A program made the position numbers and the translations under genes. A model generated the notes under the pieces. It did no database searches. It worked only from the letters and a program-made list of their open reading frames with translations, and had not been told where the DNA came from. From Planctomycetota bacterium (lineage in GTDB: Bacteria; Planctomycetota; Phycisphaerae; WQYP01): DNA of 7,251 nt. The DNA lies in the NCBI GenBank assembly GCA_021785155.1, contig JAJYGE010000518.1, positions 1 to 7,251 of the forward strand. Direction: 5' to 3'. This document shows, one piece after another, positions 4,619 through 7,251 of this stretch (its first letter is position 1; the number at the start of each line of letters is the position of its first letter).

Positions 4619-6274
4619 ATGATTCAATTTTTCAGCCCCATCGTTTTCGCCACGCCGGCTTTGGCCGTCAGCGGTTTTGATCCCACGCTCGCGGCGCTCA
4701 TTGCCGCCATCTGCGGTTTGGCGGCCGGCATTCTGGGACTGTTGCTGATCCTCAAGGTATCCGGAAAATCGGCGGCCATGCGCGGGAAACTGGAAGCCGA
4801 CCAACTTTTGGCCGACGCGAAACTTCAGGCGGACAAATTACTGCGGGAAGCCACTCTTGCCGCCGACCAGCACATGCGTGAATCACAGATCACCGGCACC
4901 GATGCGGCATTAAAAATTCGGGAGCAGACCAAGCGCGAAACCGAAACCATGCGCGAGGAAATGCGAAATATTGAACAACGCCTTCTGCGGCGCGAAGACA
5001 CGCTGGACCAGAAGCTCGATACACTGACCACCAAAGAAAAAAATCTTGACGCGCTGGATAAATCGCTCAAGGAACGCGCCGCCAGTCTGCAACTCAAAGA
5101 AAAGCAAGTTGAAGAATCTCTGACGCGGCAGAAGGAAATTCTCCACCAGATCACCAATTTATCCATGGAAGACGCCAAACAACTGTTGCTCAAACGTGTG
5201 GAGGACGATGTGCGGCATGAAATGGCCGTAATGGTGGAGAAAATAGAGGAACAGGCCAAAGATGAGGCCAAACAGAAAAGCACCAACATTATGCTTCAGG
5301 CCATGCAGCGATATGCCGCGGAAGTAACCAGTGAGGGCACCACGAAGTCCGTGATTATTCCCAGTGATGATATGAAAGGCCGCATCATCGGGCGGGAGGG
5401 GCGCAATATCCGCGCCTTTGAACAGGCCACCGGAGTCGATGTAATTATTGACGACACACCGGGCGTGATCACCGTCAACTGTTTTGATCCCATCCGCCGC
5501 GAAGTCGCCAAGCTGACACTGGAAAAACTTATCGCCGACGGACGGATTCACCCCGCCCGCATTGAGGAAATTTTTCTCGCCACCCAAAAAGAAATCGAAA
5601 ACAACATTCGTAATGTTGGTAAAAAAGCTGTTATTGAGGCCAATATCACAAATCTCAACCCCCGCATTGTTGAGATGCTCGGCCGCCTGCATTACCGCAC
5701 CAGTTATGGCCAGAATGTTCTGCGCCATTCCATGGAAGTCGCTTACATCGCGCAAATGCTCGCCGATGAATTGCGCCTTGATGGCGCGCTCGCCCGCCGC
5801 GCCGGCCTGCTGCACGATATCGGCAAGGCCATGGACCATGATCAGGAAGGTGGCCATCCGGCCCTGGGTATGGAATTCTGCCGCAAATTCAATGAATCAC
5901 AAGCCGTGCTCAACGCCATCGGTGGCCATCATAATGACATTCCCGCCACGACACCGTATACGCCGTTGATCATGGCCGCCGATGCCATCAGCGGTGCCCG
6001 CCCCGGCGCGCGGAGAGAATCACTGGAACGCTATATCAAACGCCTGCAGGAACTTGAAGGCATCGCCACGAGTTTCCCGCAGGTGCGACAGGCCTTTGCG
6101 ATTCAGGCGGGGCGTGAAGTGCGGGTGATTGTCGATCCCGAAAAATGTGATGATGCCACCGCGCGCCTGATCGCCCGGGAAATTGCCAACCGTGTGCAGG
6201 CCGAGATGGCCTTCCCCGGAGAAATCCGCGTCACGGTCCTGCGGGAAATTCGCGCTGTGGAACTGGCGCGATAA
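4619..6274 (+). CDS. rny: Ribonuclease Y, membrane-anchored endoribonuclease
   Basis: RNase Y starts decay of many mRNAs by single-strand endonucleolytic cuts at the inner face of the membrane. The protein has 551 residues, close to the usual 510-530 plus an N-terminal extension. In order: an unusual leader of about 22 residues (MIQFFSPIVFATPALA...), a transmembrane helix (about 24-46), a long charged coiled coil (about 50-235), a KH domain with GRIIGREGRNIRAFE (254-268), and an HD domain with His370, the HD pair His399-Asp400 in LLHDIGKA, GGHHND (435-440) and MAADAISGARPGARRE (452-467). The conserved C-terminus REIRAVE is present. All metal-binding HD residues I can recognise are intact. The ATG at 4619 is chosen from AAGAGG 6 nt upstream. 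It is followed after 81 nt by recG on the same strand. The structured sequence upstream may mean leader-based control, but that is an inference. Identity is very sure. Confidence 0.96.
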   Translation: MIQFFSPIVFATPALAVSGFDPTLAALIAAICGLAAGILGLLLILKVSGKSAAMRGKLEADQLLADAKLQADKLLREATLAADQHMRESQITGTDAALKIREQTKRETETMREEMRNIEQRLLRREDTLDQKLDTLTTKEKNLDALDKSLKERAASLQLKEKQVEESLTRQKEILHQITNLSMEDAKQLLLKRVEDDVRHEMAVMVEKIEEQAKDEAKQKSTNIMLQAMQRYAAEVTSEGTTKSVIIPSDDMKGRIIGREGRNIRAFEQATGVDVIIDDTPGVITVNCFDPIRREVAKLTLEKLIADGRIHPARIEEIFLATQKEIENNIRNVGKKAVIEANITNLNPRIVEMLGRLHYRTSYGQNVLRHSMEVAYIAQMLADELRLDGALARRAGLLHDIGKAMDHDQEGGHPALGMEFCRKFNESQAVLNAIGGHHNDIPATTPYTPLIMAADAISGARPGARRESLERYIKRLQELEGIATSFPQVRQAFAIQAGREVRVIVDPEKCDDATARLIAREIANRVQAEMAFPGEIRVTVLREIRAVELAR

Positions 6275-6277
6275 ATG

Positions 6278-6303
6278 GAACGCTCCGGATCGCCGAAGCG
6301 TTC
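6278..6303 (+). other. Hairpin between rny and recG
   Basis: GAACGCT and AGCGTTC, with an inner CGG/CCG pair after one C-A mismatch, form an 11-position stem with a 4-nt loop beginning 4 nt after the rny stop. No T-run follows. It could be a weak or Rho-assisted terminator or an mRNA 3'-end stabiliser. Confidence 0.4.
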
Positions 6304-6311
6304 ATCCGGTG

Positions 6312-6323
6312 CCGCAATTGCGG
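6312..6323. other. Perfect 12-bp palindrome in the rny-recG spacer
   Basis: CCGCAATTGCGG is fully self-complementary and lies 33 nt before the recG start. It could be a protein-binding site or a small hairpin in a read-through transcript. Nothing else identifies it. Confidence 0.2.
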
Positions 6324-6355
6324 TTATCCACCGTGGCCGATAACGGAACGTTCTT

Positions 6356-7251
6356 ATGGCTGGTGAATCCTCGCATCCCGCTTCAGCCCCATCGCCGGCC
6401 ATCGATGCGCCGGTGCAATTCGCCCATGGCGTGGGTCCAAAAAGAGCGGTGGCATTTCGTGCCCTGGGCGTGGAAACATGCGGCGATCTATTACATTTTT
6501 TTCCACGCGACTACGCCCAGTCGCAGGGGCAGGTTCCCGTTCAACAATTGCAAAACGCTCAACTCGCTTCCGTCGAAGGCGAAATTATCCAAACCCGCGC
6601 CATTCGTCGCCGTCCTTCACGCTTTGAAGCACTGCTTGAAGACCCATCTGGCCGGTGCACGCTGACATGGTTTAATCAAATGTTCATGGCGGAAAAACTT
6701 GTGCCCGGCGTGCGCGTTCGGGCCACCGGAAAAGTTAAATTTTTTAACGCCCGCGCGCAAATGCTCCAGCCCCGCATTGAATTTCTTGCCGGACCGAATG
6801 CTCCTGTCGAAGCGCCGGACTTGAAGCCCATCTACCCTGCCACCGCGGATTTATCCAACCGCGTGATCGCTTCCATTATGGAAGATAATATTCCTCTGCT
6901 GTTGCCGCAGGTTCGCGAGTGGATTGCCGCCGACGTTTTAGCATCCTGCCGATTGATTTCCCGTCGCCAGGCCTATGAACTTATCCACCGCCCCGGAGCA
7001 TGGAAATTTGTTCAGTTGGCCCGCCATTCCCTGGCTTTTCATGAATTTCTGCTGCACCAGTTGGCCGTAGGCATGAAGCGTCACCATCAGCAACAATTGC
7101 AAAACGCGCAAGCCCTGCGAACTGATGATGCGGTCGACAAACGCATCCGCGCGTTGCTGCCGTTTTCTTTGACCGCAGCGCAGGAAAGAGTCATCAATCA
7201 ATTGCGCCACGACCTCGCGGCGAAGCACCCCATGAACCGCCTGGTGCAGGG
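6356..7251 (+). CDS. recG: ATP-dependent DNA helicase RecG, N-terminal part, 3' end outside the window
   Basis: RecG is the superfamily 2 helicase that remodels stalled replication forks and branch-migrates Holliday junctions. The 298 codons present cover the wedge (OB-fold) domain and the first part of the helicase core. Visible family traits are GVGPKRAVAFRALGVETCGDLLHFFPRDY (helix-hairpin-like start, 25-53, given here as key residues GVGP...LG...DLL..FPRDY), LTWFN (103-107), GKVKFF (125-130), KPIYPAT (157-163) and PFSLTAAQERVINQL (269-283). The last residues, MNRLVQ (293-298), are those that precede the Walker A motif GDVGSGKT, so the window ends just before the ATP site. The frame is closed upstream by TAA at 6341-6343 and the ATG at 6356 is the first available; the binding site (GGA at about -10) is weak. 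Typical RecG has about 690 residues, so less than half is present. A 17-nt direct repeat inside the gene is listed separately. Confidence 0.93.
   Translation, partial: MAGESSHPASAPSPAIDAPVQFAHGVGPKRAVAFRALGVETCGDLLHFFPRDYAQSQGQVPVQQLQNAQLASVEGEIIQTRAIRRRPSRFEALLEDPSGRCTLTWFNQMFMAEKLVPGVRVRATGKVKFFNARAQMLQPRIEFLAGPNAPVEAPDLKPIYPATADLSNRVIASIMEDNIPLLLPQVREWIAADVLASCRLISRRQAYELIHRPGAWKFVQLARHSLAFHEFLLHQLAVGMKRHHQQQLQNAQALRTDDAVDKRIRALLPFSLTAAQERVINQLRHDLAAKHPMNRLVQ
6542..7107 (+). repeat. 17-nt exact direct repeat inside recG
   Basis: CAACAATTGCAAAACGC occurs at 6542-6558 and again at 7091-7107. The copies are 549 nt apart, in the same reading frame, and both encode QQLQNA followed by Q. The repeats lie in different parts of RecG, the wedge domain and the start of the helicase core. 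Confidence 0.8.

Noticed and set aside
5159..5857. Minus-strand open frame of 232 codons
   Set aside because: It is antisense to the KH and HD coding part of rny and is an effect of rny codon use.
6183..6665. Plus-strand frame of 160 codons across the rny-recG junction
   Set aside because: It overlaps the end of rny and the start of recG in another frame. Both of those genes are clearly identified.

Overview
The window shows an ordinary chromosomal stretch from a moderately GC-rich bacterium. A lipoprotein signal and a membrane-anchored RNase Y together suggest a diderm that is not an enterobacterium. The rny-recG pair and the style of the proteins would fit Planctomycetota or relatives, but that placement is an impression and not a demonstration. 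There is no rRNA, tRNA, CRISPR array or recognisable insertion sequence.

Left half, minus strand (about 3835 down to 1). Four genes follow one another in the same direction: a WbpP-type UDP-hexose(NAc) 4-epimerase, a predicted alpha/beta-hydrolase lipoprotein (start corrected to a GTG at 2750), an integral-membrane isoprenylcysteine-methyltransferase-like protein, and a condensation-domain-like acyltransferase that runs off the left edge. Gaps are 68, 34 and 8 nt, so the last two genes are very probably co-transcribed and the whole set may be one operon. Sugar epimerisation, membrane methylation and acyl transfer together suggest envelope glycan, glycolipid or small lipid-like metabolite modification. 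This is an inference from gene families.

Middle (3836-4618). About 780 nt separate the divergent gene sets and hold no convincing protein gene. The first part has a good sigma70-like promoter on the plus strand followed by about 210 nt with five successive hairpins, a candidate structured RNA. The second part (4173-4426) is bounded by an imperfect inverted repeat and contains a short proline-rich open frame on the minus strand, possibly a small mobile or repeated element. The last part, next to rny, has a perfect 17-bp palindrome and two stem-loops, and may be the regulated leader of rny.

Right half, plus strand. rny (RNase Y, complete, start corrected to the ATG at 4619) is followed after 81 nt by the 5' part of recG, which leaves the window just before its Walker A motif. 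The short spacer contains a strong imperfect hairpin and a perfect 12-bp palindrome. RNase Y would act in mRNA turnover at the membrane and RecG in fork rescue and recombination. Their adjacency need not mean a shared function.
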